From Neochlamydia sp. AcF84 (GTDB lineage: Bacteria > Chlamydiota > Chlamydiia > Chlamydiales > Parachlamydiaceae): DNA of 64,000 bases. The translations under genes were made by a program, and so were the position numbers. This document shows, piece after piece, positions 9,120 to 17,237 of this stretch (positions within the stretch are counted from its first letter, which is position 1; each line of letters begins with the position of its first letter). Below the pieces are notes generated by a model. It made no database searches and had not been told where the DNA came from. It saw only the letters and a program-made list of their open reading frames with translations. The stretch is taken from assembly GCF_011087585.1 (NCBI RefSeq), contig NZ_VJOT01000061.1, positions 1-64,000 on the forward strand. The letters are read 5' to 3'.

Positions 9120-10496
9120 TTAATCTTGAGGTGGCAGAGGATTGATGGCTTCCATCCCAGCCCCTTGGTTTTCTACCTGTTTATGGAAAAGCAAAATTCT
9201 GTGTCCCGAATAAGCAACTTCATATTCATAGCCTTCAGCTAGCATTTGCTCTGAAGTTAAAATTTGAAAGGAATCCACATTCCATACTTCCATCATCGCC
9301 GGCAAATCTTGTGCAAGCTTTGCTAGTACCTTTTGCTGCTTGATCTGATAATTGCTTATGGGCTTGGTAGGGAGGCTTATAAATCCTGCTTCGCGTGCAT
9401 CTTTGGAGGGCAAACTTAATGCTTGAGTCTCTTTTTTTTCTTCAGCTTCATTAGATAAAAGAGTTTGACCGATAGAAAAAAGGGAAGATTGAATATTTTT
9501 CCAAAAGGAGGGCGTGCCATTATAAAGCTTTCTTTCTATTTTTCTTTGTTCTTCCTTCTTATCCAAGCCAATGCAAGTAAACATTCTATTAAAGTTTTTT
9601 TCCTTTACTATATCATGCTCTCTATACATACAGCTGAAGCATTCGTAGTTTCCTTCATATATGTAGGGTGAAAACCAACGGGATAATTCCAAAGAAGAAA
9701 CATTAGGATTTTCAAATGTTCCGCAAGAAGTAGTGTAAGTCTTTTCTGCGGGACGACGTGACAAACTTTTCATTCTTTCTATATCCGATCGGAGTAGAAC
9801 GCTTTCTCCCAAAGGCATATCTTTATACATCTGCTTAAGAACCTTCTCTTGGTCTTCTATCTGCTTACTCTCTACCACCTGATCTTTATCGGTTAAAACT
9901 TTACCGAGGATTTTTATTTTAGCTACTTCTTCTTCTACCTCTGAGACCAACAGAGAATATTGCTTGCTTTTAGAAGGCTTGCTTAATTCTTTAGAAACCT
10001 CATAAATGCTTGCGATATTCTCGATAGATTGTCTAAGCAACCCCTGTAGTTCTTGCGGTTCTTTGCGCTCGTACATCTCTCTAGATCGCTTATCTTGCAA
10101 GCCGTACTGGCCATGATCGAGTAATCCCAATATAGATGTCTCATAGGGAGGGGAATTAATGGCAGTTAGGTGAGAAACCGGAAGAATGTTAGCTGAGGCA
10201 TGGCAAGAAGGTGAAGTAACAGCCTTATGCTTGGTTAGCACGCCATTTTTTAAAAGCTTTTTTTGGATAAAAACAATAATTCTTTCAAGGATAGCTGCCA
10301 AAGCGCCTGCAAAAGGAATACTTTCTATACAGGCAATCAAACGATGGCCCAAGCAATGCTTAGCTTTGGCATAGTTAGAGAGCTGCCAATGCCGAGTAGC
10401 ATAAGGAGCTCCTGATAAGCCTGTAATTAAAGACAATCCTATATCTTGATAAGATAAATCATATTTTCTAGGATGATCGGTTAAAAGATAAGACAT
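9120..10496 (-). CDS. Unknown island protein, paralogue 1 of 3
   Basis: A 458-residue protein of no recognised family and first of three homologues on this strand. The ATG at 10496 is chosen over one 39 bases upstream because it matches the start of the neighbouring paralogue. Residues about 1-80 hold the conserved PRKYDLSYQDIGLSLITGL segment and a hydrophobic helix (about 50-78). The middle is helical and charged (EVEEEVAKIKILGK). The conserved C-terminal part carries MFTCIGLDKK, FWKNIQSSLFSIG and a final module from about 400 (NYQIKQQKVLAKLAQDLPAMME). Several Cys occur, but not in a pattern I can call a zinc site. The 3' flank differs from those of the other two copies. Probably a lineage-specific secreted or membrane-associated protein; function unknown. 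Confidence 0.6.
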   Translation of the reverse strand: MSYLLTDHPRKYDLSYQDIGLSLITGLSGAPYATRHWQLSNYAKAKHCLGHRLIACIESIPFAGALAAILERIIVFIQKKLLKNGVLTKHKAVTSPSCHASANILPVSHLTAINSPPYETSILGLLDHGQYGLQDKRSREMYERKEPQELQGLLRQSIENIASIYEVSKELSKPSKSKQYSLLVSEVEEEVAKIKILGKVLTDKDQVVESKQIEDQEKVLKQMYKDMPLGESVLLRSDIERMKSLSRRPAEKTYTTSCGTFENPNVSSLELSRWFSPYIYEGNYECFSCMYREHDIVKEKNFNRMFTCIGLDKKEEQRKIERKLYNGTPSFWKNIQSSLFSIGQTLLSNEAEEKKETQALSLPSKDAREAGFISLPTKPISNYQIKQQKVLAKLAQDLPAMMEVWNVDSFQILTSEQMLAEGYEYEVAYSGHRILLFHKQVENQGAGMEAINPLPPQD

Positions 10497-10642
10497 ACCT
10501 AAACCCTGGTGAATTTTTAAGAGGAAAGCGACCACTTATTAACAATACAAATTAGTATAAAGCCAAAAAAATTATATTAACTTTTCTTTGCTTAAAGGTA
10601 GATTAAAAAGCACTTTATCAATTACCCCTCTATTAATTAAAC

Positions 10643-10669
10643 ACCTGCATTTTATATAAAAATGCTGGT
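10643..10669. repeat. Hairpin in duplicated 3' flank, copy A
   Basis: ACCTGCATTTT, ATATA, AAAATGCTGGT: an 11-bp stem with one mismatch, just downstream of the 10703-12103 gene on the minus strand. The same element recurs at 12270 behind the third paralogue, showing that the duplication took in 3' flanking DNA. It may act as a weak terminator. Confidence 0.5.
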
Positions 10670-10702
10670 AGGAAACGAGTATGTACGATTAATAGCTCTT
10701 TG

Positions 10703-12103
10703 CTAATCCGATTTTCCTTGAGTGGATAATGGATCCATGGCTGAGCTTGCAGCCTCTTGGTTTTCTACCCGTTTATGGAAAAGCAGAATTCTATCTCCTG
10801 AATAAGCGGCTTCATATTCGTAGCCTTCAGCTAGCATGTGCTCTGAAGTTAAAATTTGAAAGGAATCCACATTCCATACTTCCATCATCGCCGGCAAATC
10901 TTGTGCAAGCTTTGCTAGTACCTTTTGCTGCTTGATCTGATAATTGCTTACAGGCTTGTTAGGAAGGCTTATAAATCCAGCTTCACTTGCTTCTGTGAAG
11001 GGTAAGCTTAATGCTTGAGTCTCTTTTTTTTCTTCAGCTTCATCCGAAGGTTGATTTTTAGATAAAAGATTTCGACCTATAGAAAAAAGTGAAGACTGAA
11101 TATTTCCCCAAAAGGAGGGCCTGCCATTATAAAGCTTCCTCTCTATTTTTCTTTGTTCATCGCTTTTGGTAAGATTAATACAAGTAAACATCCTATTAAA
11201 ATCTTTTTCCTCTCCTAGCTCATGCTCCCTAAACATGCAACAAAAACCAAAGAAAGCCCCTTCTGTTATATAGGATGAAAACCAGCGCGATAATTCTAAG
11301 TGTGAGACATTAGGATTTTCAAATGTTCCATAAGAAGTGGTGTAAATCTTTTCTGCGGGACGACGTGACATACCTTTCATCATCTCTATATCCCATCGCA
11401 GTAGAACGCTTTCTCCCAAGGGCATATCTTTATACATCTGCTTGAGTACCTTCTCTTGGCCTTCTATCTGCTTACTCTCTACCAGCTGATCTTTGTCAGC
11501 TAAAACTTTACCTAAAATCTTTATTTTAGCTACCTCTTCTTCTACCTCTGAGACCAACAGAGAATATTGTTTGCTTCTAGAAGGTTTCATTAGCTTTCTA
11601 GAGGCCTCGTAAATGTTAGCAATATTCTCAACAGATCGTTTGAGTAAAACTTGTAGTTCTTGCGGTTCTTTGCGATCGTACACATCTCTAGATTGCTTAT
11701 CTTGCAAGCTATACTGGCCATGATCGAGCAATCCCACTATAGATGTCTCTGGTAGAGGGGAACTAGTGCTAGCTAGGTGAGAAACCACAAGAGTGTTAGC
11801 TATAGCATGGCAAGAAGGTGAAGTACCGGCTTTATGCTTGGTTAGCACGCCATTTTTTAAAAGCTTTTCTTGGATAAAAACAATAATTCTTTCGAGGATA
11901 GCTGCCAAAGCGCCTGCAAAAGGAATACTTTCTATACAGGCAATCAAACGATGGCCTAAGCAATGCTTAGCTTTGGCATAGTTAGAGAGCTGCCAATGTC
12001 GACTAGCATAAGGAGCTCCTGATAAGCCTGTGATTAAAGATAGTCCTATATCTTTATAAGATAAATCATATTTTCTCGGATGATTGGTCAAATGATAAGG
12101 CAT
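10703..12103 (-). CDS. Unknown island protein, paralogue 2 of 3
   Basis: A 466-residue protein closely similar to the 9120-10496 product along its whole length, with long stretches identical. It has the same N-terminal PRKYDLSYKDIGLSLITGL segment, hydrophobic helix at about 50-78, charged central helices, and C-terminal FWGNIQSSLFSIG and NYQIKQQKVLAKLAQDLPAMME modules. Its central to C-terminal part is closer still to the third paralogue (both have the GAFFGFCCMFREHE stretch). The upstream DNA is nearly identical to that of paralogue 1 and the downstream DNA to that of paralogue 3, so the cluster arose by tandem duplication. Function unknown. Confidence 0.6.
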   Translation of the reverse strand: MPYHLTNHPRKYDLSYKDIGLSLITGLSGAPYASRHWQLSNYAKAKHCLGHRLIACIESIPFAGALAAILERIIVFIQEKLLKNGVLTKHKAGTSPSCHAIANTLVVSHLASTSSPLPETSIVGLLDHGQYSLQDKQSRDVYDRKEPQELQVLLKRSVENIANIYEASRKLMKPSRSKQYSLLVSEVEEEVAKIKILGKVLADKDQLVESKQIEGQEKVLKQMYKDMPLGESVLLRWDIEMMKGMSRRPAEKIYTTSYGTFENPNVSHLELSRWFSSYITEGAFFGFCCMFREHELGEEKDFNRMFTCINLTKSDEQRKIERKLYNGRPSFWGNIQSSLFSIGRNLLSKNQPSDEAEEKKETQALSLPFTEASEAGFISLPNKPVSNYQIKQQKVLAKLAQDLPAMMEVWNVDSFQILTSEHMLAEGYEYEAAYSGDRILLFHKRVENQEAASSAMDPLSTQGKSD

Positions 12104-12269
12104 ACTGGGTTCCTGTTAGATTTTTAAGAGGAAAGCAGCTTCTTATTAACACCACAAATTAGTATAAAGCTAATAAATTATATTAATCTTCTTCCCTCAA
12201 ATTTAAAATAGAAAACACTTGTTTATTATCAAACTATCATTCTGCTCGTTTCTCATTTAGTAATTAAAC

Positions 12270-12296
12270 ACCTGCATTTTATATAAAAATGCAGGT
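12270..12296. repeat. Hairpin in duplicated 3' flank, copy B
   Basis: ACCTGCATTTT, ATATA, AAAATGCAGGT: a perfect 11-bp stem downstream of paralogue 3. On the minus strand the sequence after it is only modestly T-rich. It may terminate the U-box operon transcript. Counterpart of the copy at 10643. Confidence 0.5.
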
Positions 12297-12329
12297 AGGA
12301 GACGAGTATGTACGATTAATAGCTCTTTG

Positions 12330-13487
12330 CTAATCCGATTTTCCTTGAGTTGATAATGGATCCATGGCTGCAATTGCAGCCTCTTGGTTTTCTACCCGTT
12401 TATGGAAAAGTAGAATTCTATCTCCTGAATAAGCACCTTCGTATTCGTAGCCTTCAGCTAGCATTTGCTCGGAAGTTATAATTTGAAAGGAGTCCACATT
12501 CCATACTTCCATCATTGCAGGCAAATCTTGTGCAAGCTTTGCTAGTACCTTTTGCTGCTTGATCTGATAATTGCTTACGGGCTTGGTAGGAAGGTTTATA
12601 AATCCAGCTACACTTACTTCTGTAGAGGATAAGCTTAATGCTTGAGTCTCTTTTTTTTCTTCAACTTCGCCAGAGGATTGATCTTTAGATAAAAGATTTC
12701 GACCAATAGAAAAAAGTGAAGATTGAATATTTCCCCAAAAGGAGGGCCTGCCATTATAAAGCTTCCTCTCTATTTTTCTTTGTTCATCGCTTTTGGTAAG
12801 ATTAATACAAGTAAACATCCTATTAAAATCTTTTTCCTCTCCTAGCTCATGCTCCCTAAACATGCAACAAAAACCAAAGAAAGCCCCTTCTGTTATATAA
12901 GATGAAAACCAGCGCGATAATTCTAAGTGTGAGACATTAGGATTTTCAAATGTTCCATAAGAAGTAGTGTAAATCTTTTCTGCGGGACGACGTGACATAC
13001 CTTTCATCATCTCTATATCCCACCGAAGTAGAATGCTTTCTCCCAAGGGCATATCTTTATACATTTGCTTAAGAACCTTCTCTTGGTCTTCTATCTGCTT
13101 ACTCTCTACCACCTGATCTTTATCGGTTAAGACTCCACCTAAAATTTTTATTTTAGCTACCTCTTCTTCTACCTCTGAGACCAACAGAGAATATTGCTTG
13201 CTTTTAGAAGGCTTGCTTAATTCTTTAGAAGCCTCATAAATGCTTGCGATATTCTCGATAGATTGTTTAAGCAATCCCTGTAGTTCTTGTGGTTCTTTGC
13301 GATTGTACACATCTCTAGACTGGTTATCTTGAAGCTGCATTTGAGCGCCCCCTAAAAGATCACCAAAAGACGTATTCTTATTTTCAAACTCTTCTAAAGA
13401 AGCTTCTGGGATACCTTGTTCGTGTAAATTTGTATTTGTTAATGTATATTGAGACGCTTGGCATAATGAATTTTCTATATTGTGCAT
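12330..13487 (-). CDS. Unknown island protein, paralogue 3 with replaced N-terminus
   Basis: A 385-residue member of the same family. From about residue 52 (LQDNQSRDVYNRKEPQELQ) it follows paralogues 1 and 2 to the C-terminus. The first 50 or so residues are unrelated, and the 120-130-residue N-terminal module with the hydrophobic helix is missing. AGGGAG precedes the ATG, so this is a proper start and not a broken gene. The stop of the 13507-14100 gene is only 19 bases upstream, so this copy is probably expressed as the last gene of the U-box operon, while the other two copies stand alone. Function unknown. Confidence 0.6.
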   Translation of the reverse strand: MHNIENSLCQASQYTLTNTNLHEQGIPEASLEEFENKNTSFGDLLGGAQMQLQDNQSRDVYNRKEPQELQGLLKQSIENIASIYEASKELSKPSKSKQYSLLVSEVEEEVAKIKILGGVLTDKDQVVESKQIEDQEKVLKQMYKDMPLGESILLRWDIEMMKGMSRRPAEKIYTTSYGTFENPNVSHLELSRWFSSYITEGAFFGFCCMFREHELGEEKDFNRMFTCINLTKSDEQRKIERKLYNGRPSFWGNIQSSLFSIGRNLLSKDQSSGEVEEKKETQALSLSSTEVSVAGFINLPTKPVSNYQIKQQKVLAKLAQDLPAMMEVWNVDSFQIITSEQMLAEGYEYEGAYSGDRILLFHKRVENQEAAIAAMDPLSTQGKSD

Positions 13488-13506
13488 ATATAAAATCTCC
13501 CTTTAA

Positions 13507-14100
13507 TTAAAAAAGTGTACATGACGATTTAGACGCTTGCAAAATAGTTGCAATGACGCTGAGAGCTAAAGGAGTAATTCGGTGTGCGACCACAGCAGCT
13601 GTACACGTATAGGCTATTCCTTGCCCATCTGTGAATAAGGGGCCGTACTTATGTTCTTCTTTTTCTAATGATTGATAAAAAACTATGGTTTTACAGTTGA
13701 CATACAAACTTTTAAGCTCTCGACTATTTTGGTTATCTTCTAAGTGCTCATCTGAAAGAATTTCTTCAATGGCGTCTTTTGCATATGCTACATCTGCCTC
13801 ATCTAAATTATATTTATTTTGGGCCATATTTAAAAATGTCAAAAAAAAGGCTTGAAATCCTTCACCTATTTTTGAAGCCGTTTGCCTTTTTATAGTAATT
13901 TTTCTAGTTATTTCACAGAATTTATTAAGGGGCTTATTTGTAGGATGTTCAGCTCCTTTAAACCAATCATAGATGACTCTAGAAACTTTAATATCTGTTT
14001 TAGAAAAAGTCCCGTTCTTAGGTAAACGATTATATATATATTCTATAACTTCTGCGTCTTCGCTGTTCTTATCTCTAATAACACTTGAAGGTACTATCAT
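13507..14100 (-). CDS. Unknown protein ending in a CaaX-like tetrapeptide
   Basis: A 197-residue protein of no recognised family. The ATG at 14100 is chosen because CAGGAG lies five bases upstream; a longer frame from 14199 would overlap the preceding gene by 44 bases and has no such site. The N-terminal two thirds are polar and helical; the last 35 residues are hydrophobic (TAAVVAHRITPLALSVIATIL) and the chain ends Ser-Ser-Cys-Thr-Leu-Phe. Cys-x-Leu-Phe fits the eukaryotic CaaX pattern read by geranylgeranyltransferase I. The gene sits between a U-box-type gene and paralogue 3 in one minus-strand run. Host lipidation is an inference. Confidence 0.6.
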   Translation of the reverse strand: MIVPSSVIRDKNSEDAEVIEYIYNRLPKNGTFSKTDIKVSRVIYDWFKGAEHPTNKPLNKFCEITRKITIKRQTASKIGEGFQAFFLTFLNMAQNKYNLDEADVAYAKDAIEEILSDEHLEDNQNSRELKSLYVNCKTIVFYQSLEKEEHKYGPLFTDGQGIAYTCTAAVVAHRITPLALSVIATILQASKSSCTLF

Positions 14101-14155
14101 GATTACTCCTGGCTGACTTATGTTAAGATATAAAAATGAAATATTAGTTTTGTCT

Positions 14156-15151
14156 TTAAGTTCTCCTTGTGTTAAGTCCAATTTTAAAAAAGCTTGCACA
14201 CTCTTCTAGGCGTGCATCAATAGTCTTTTGAATCTTCTTGTCGCTCATCATATTTTGAGGCACAAAAGGAATATCTTCTGGCCAATGATTAGGAAGCTCA
14301 TGGGGGTGCTGGGCCTTCCATTGATACAATTCTGTACGTTCATAAAGTGTTTTTCCCAAGCCATGCAAGGCTCTAACAGGCCTTCGAATAGGTTTACCGC
14401 TGATAGCACATATGTATTGAGAGAAAATAGGATCTTTATGAAAGGTACTGGGAATTTCTTCTAAATTATACCACTTAATCATGCGTAATAATAACTGCCT
14501 ATTCTTAGCATTTAAAATTTCCGCATTTTTATTCGCATCCTCTTCATATTTACCTTTTATTTCTACAACCACAGGCTCTTGATGGATGTGAGCTAAATAT
14601 TTAAAGATAAGCTTTGTCGCCAAAAAGATTTTCTCTCTATTAGTATAAACTCGATAGCTTGTAACTCCCATACTAAGACTAGTAGCGGCAAGGTTTCCAC
14701 CTGTGTCCACCCAACTTAAAGCTTCTTTTGTTTGAGCGGATAAAGTCTCTAATTTAGAAATCTGATCGACAGTTTCGCTTACTTTAAAGATGGCTACTGC
14801 CAAAATATCTATCATAGCTATAGGTAAACGCTCATTAGAACCTATTTTATGGCAAGTTATGCGTCCAACGTCTGCAAAATTAGAAGAAAGGGTTAAACCA
14901 ATTTTAATCTCGTCTGCCGAAACTCCTATTTCCTTACAAAATTGATCCACTTTTTCAGATGTGGCTAGGCGCGTACCTTGGAAGCCGACTTCCAAGGCTC
15001 TAAAAAAAACAAAAAGAGCTTCGGCCGTTATAGATAATTTCTCCTCAGTATTTAAGCGATCTGACTTGTGACATACACGTATAATTTCTGTGGCCGCGGG
15101 AATGATTTCTAAGCCTTTTACCACTAGGCTTGCAATTTCTAGTGCGCTCAT
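14156..15151 (-). CDS. U-box-like protein (divergent)
   Basis: A 331-residue protein. Residues 1-200 are helical with short hydrophobic stretches and match no family I know. The C-terminal 110 residues align with the U-box region of the next gene upstream: Phe-His-x-Asp-Pro, then Tyr-x-Cys, a Pro-Ile-Arg-x-Pro/Val turn, Tyr-Glu-Arg, Trp, and a final IDARLE helix. Several U-box consensus positions are weaker here (AISGKPI for CPLTLSPI), so E2 binding is less certain than for its neighbour. GAGGATAA precedes the ATG. It lies 28 bases after the U-box gene in the same operon. Probably a secreted E3 ligase-like effector, inferred. Confidence 0.6.
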   Translation of the reverse strand: MSALEIASLVVKGLEIIPAATEIIRVCHKSDRLNTEEKLSITAEALFVFFRALEVGFQGTRLATSEKVDQFCKEIGVSADEIKIGLTLSSNFADVGRITCHKIGSNERLPIAMIDILAVAIFKVSETVDQISKLETLSAQTKEALSWVDTGGNLAATSLSMGVTSYRVYTNREKIFLATKLIFKYLAHIHQEPVVVEIKGKYEEDANKNAEILNAKNRQLLLRMIKWYNLEEIPSTFHKDPIFSQYICAISGKPIRRPVRALHGLGKTLYERTELYQWKAQHPHELPNHWPEDIPFVPQNMMSDKKIQKTIDARLEECASFFKIGLNTRRT

Positions 15152-15179
15152 TGATTATCCTCACTTTTTAAACTTATTG

Positions 15180-16268
15180 CTAATGTGCTAAGCTTTCGTT
15201 AATTTTTTCTCTTAAAAAATCTTTAACAGCATTTTCAAAAAATTCTAATCTTGCATCAATAAGCTCTTGCAAATCAAAGCGAGGAAATAATTGCTCTAGC
15301 GTTAAGGGACGTCTGGTCATAGGAGAAGTTTGATTGCTAGCCAGCCATAAAGCAATAGCATCTCGTTCATAGAATATGGGCTCTTCGCCTCGGGCAGTAG
15401 GATCTTGTACAATATTACGTATAGGAGATAGGGTTAAAGGACAGCTATATTTACTCAAAGTAGGATCTTGGTGAAATTCGACAGGAATTAATGGTAATTT
15501 TTTGAAGTTAAAAAGATGATCTGCATCTACGATGTTTTCAGGCAATTGAGCGGCATCAGTTGCCGGCAATGGATTTATATGCTGAACTACCTGTTGCCCT
15601 CCATGGCTTTCTCGGATGGCAGCCTGTCTTAAAGCCTCTTCCAAAAATTTTTGTATGATCAGATAGTAGCTTGCCTCTATGCTATATACGCTTGCTTCGG
15701 CGATATTAAAGCCAGCACTGAGTTTTTCGAATAATTGAATATTTCTTTCGCATTCTTGACGATCAATCTTTTTATATCCGATAAGGTTAGGATGCTCAGC
15801 ATTATCATATTCCCATTGGGGACGCATGGCTTCAGAAGTTTTAGCCAATTTTTCTAAATAGATTTTTTCATTAAAGATACTTAATTCGCAAATATTTCTT
15901 AATATCCCTGTACAAGGATTAATGGCGCCTTTTGTAATCAAGCGAATGATTGCTGATAATGTATATTTCTCCTCTTTTAAATCTTTTATATGTTTTGAAA
16001 ATTGGATAGGCCCATCCACCATGCGAGCACCTAGTTCAATTCCTTTGAGAGTTTTTAACGTATGATTGGAAAAGTCTTTTTTCTCCCCTACTAAAGAAAA
16101 TATATTAAGTACTAATACAGCTGTTCGAGAAACTATCGCCGCAGTCCTAAGTTTGGAGACATTTTCATCGGTAATCATTTGCGCAATATCTAGGCTAATA
16201 TCAATAGTAGTAAAGAAAGGCCTCATGATAGCGCAGGTTTGGTTAATCGCTTGTTGAATAGAACTCAT
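15180..16268 (-). CDS. U-box domain protein, candidate E3 ubiquitin ligase
   Basis: A 362-residue protein starting at 16268; GAAAGGAGGG lies just upstream and overlaps an alternative ATG at 16283, which is therefore rejected. Residues 1-250 are mainly helical, with hydrophobic stretches, and not recognised. The last 95 residues carry a U-box: HQDPTLSKYSCPLTLSPI, a loop, FYERDAIALWL, then SPMTRRPL, which matches the U-box core (CPI/L...P, YER..I..WL, P.TR..L). U-boxes recruit ubiquitin-charged E2 enzymes; bacteria lack ubiquitin, so the target would be the host. First gene of a minus-strand operon. Type III secretion is assumed, not shown. Confidence 0.75.
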   Translation of the reverse strand: MSSIQQAINQTCAIMRPFFTTIDISLDIAQMITDENVSKLRTAAIVSRTAVLVLNIFSLVGEKKDFSNHTLKTLKGIELGARMVDGPIQFSKHIKDLKEEKYTLSAIIRLITKGAINPCTGILRNICELSIFNEKIYLEKLAKTSEAMRPQWEYDNAEHPNLIGYKKIDRQECERNIQLFEKLSAGFNIAEASVYSIEASYYLIIQKFLEEALRQAAIRESHGGQQVVQHINPLPATDAAQLPENIVDADHLFNFKKLPLIPVEFHQDPTLSKYSCPLTLSPIRNIVQDPTARGEEPIFYERDAIALWLASNQTSPMTRRPLTLEQLFPRFDLQELIDARLEFFENAVKDFLREKINESLAH

Positions 16269-16295
16269 ATTCCCTCCTTTCATTTTTCATAAAAA

Positions 16296-16301
16296 ATTAT
16301 A
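16296..16301 (-). promoter_or_regulatory. -10 element of U-box operon (tentative)
   Basis: On the minus strand a perfect TATAAT lies 28 bases before the chosen start at 16268. No good -35 hexamer is visible at 16-18 bases, so the call is tentative. Confidence 0.35.
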
Positions 16302-16545
16302 AAGAATCTCTAATTTTATAAATTAATTCTCTCCCATGTAAGATCTAGTTTTTATTTCTCCTTTAAGGAATAAACAGAAAATCTTAATTTGTAAACAACA
16401 ATGTCGATTATTTCCTTTTTAATATGCTATTTTTTCGCTTTCTATGTAACTCCCTTATTATGCTCAGGGGTAATAAATCCTAATAATCTATAACGATTAG
16501 TTGGCAGATGGAGAACATAAAAAAATAATGTCTTTAAAGAAGTTA

Positions 16546-17030
16546 ATCCAAGGCAAAAATGCAATCAGCAAAAGTAAAGTTATAGAGAGCTTTTAGTCAT
16601 AAAATCTGGCCTTTTCTAGATAAAGAGAAACTAGATGGCTGGAAATTACTCCGAAAAGAATTACCTAAGAAGAAGAAAATCTTTCCTCTCCATTAGCCGT
16701 GCCAACTAACTACCATGTGAGCTTAGGCTGGAGCCAAAGCCCGATCAGGCGATTTCTTGTAGAAATTAAGCCAAAAGATGGGCAGATTTTATTGATAGAA
16801 AAAGAGACAAAAGGTGAAGGCTACTAGAGTTATGATCGTCTAAAAACTACTTTAGATAGCCATAAAGATAAGAATACACTGGCTTTTATTAAAGTATAAC
16901 CTAAACGGCACTCATAAGGTAGCTTATTACACAGCTTTTTAATCCAATAAGGTTACTCTGCAAGACCTAATCAAAGCTGTAGTTAATCGATTAGACAATT
17001 AAGGAAGACTTTAAAGCTTATAAAGGATAG
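16546..17030 (+). pseudogene. Decayed reading frame of unknown family
   Basis: The 950-base gap between the U-box operon and rseP holds protein-like stretches broken by stops and frame changes on the plus strand. One frame reads WPFLDKEKLDGWKLLRKELP; after a frame change near 16685 another reads PLAVPTNYHVSLGWS (from 16690) and continues to IKPKDGQILLIEKETKGEGY, a stop, then SYDRLKTTLDSHKDKNTLAF. I do not recognise the family. Later bases up to 17030 look similarly decayed. Confidence 0.4.
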
Positions 17031-17183
17031 GCTGGACCCCTATGAGGTAATTTAGCTTATAGGCTAGTACTGCAACCGCCTCTTTAGGATCAAAACAGCT
17101 CTTTAAAGATTTATTACATTCTACAAAAATAAAGCATGCAAACTTTTTTAGGAGCCTGCAGCCTACGCTTATATGTACTTAAT

Positions 17184-17220
17184 AAAAAAATTGCCTGCCA
17201 GCAACAGGCAATTTTTTTTT
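17184..17220 (-). terminator. Bidirectional terminator downstream of rseP
   Basis: TTGCCTG (17191-17197) and CAGGCAA (17205-17211) pair around a 7-base loop, flanked by an A run on one side and a T run on the other. Read on the minus strand it lies 18 bases after the rseP stop codon and is a standard terminator; it would also work on the plus strand. Confidence 0.8.
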
Positions 17221-17237
17221 AAGAACTATGGAAATTT

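Noticed and set aside
14101-14199. N-terminal extension of the CaaX-ending protein
   Set aside because: It would overlap the preceding gene by 44 bases and lacks a ribosome site; CAGGAG sits properly before the ATG at 14100.
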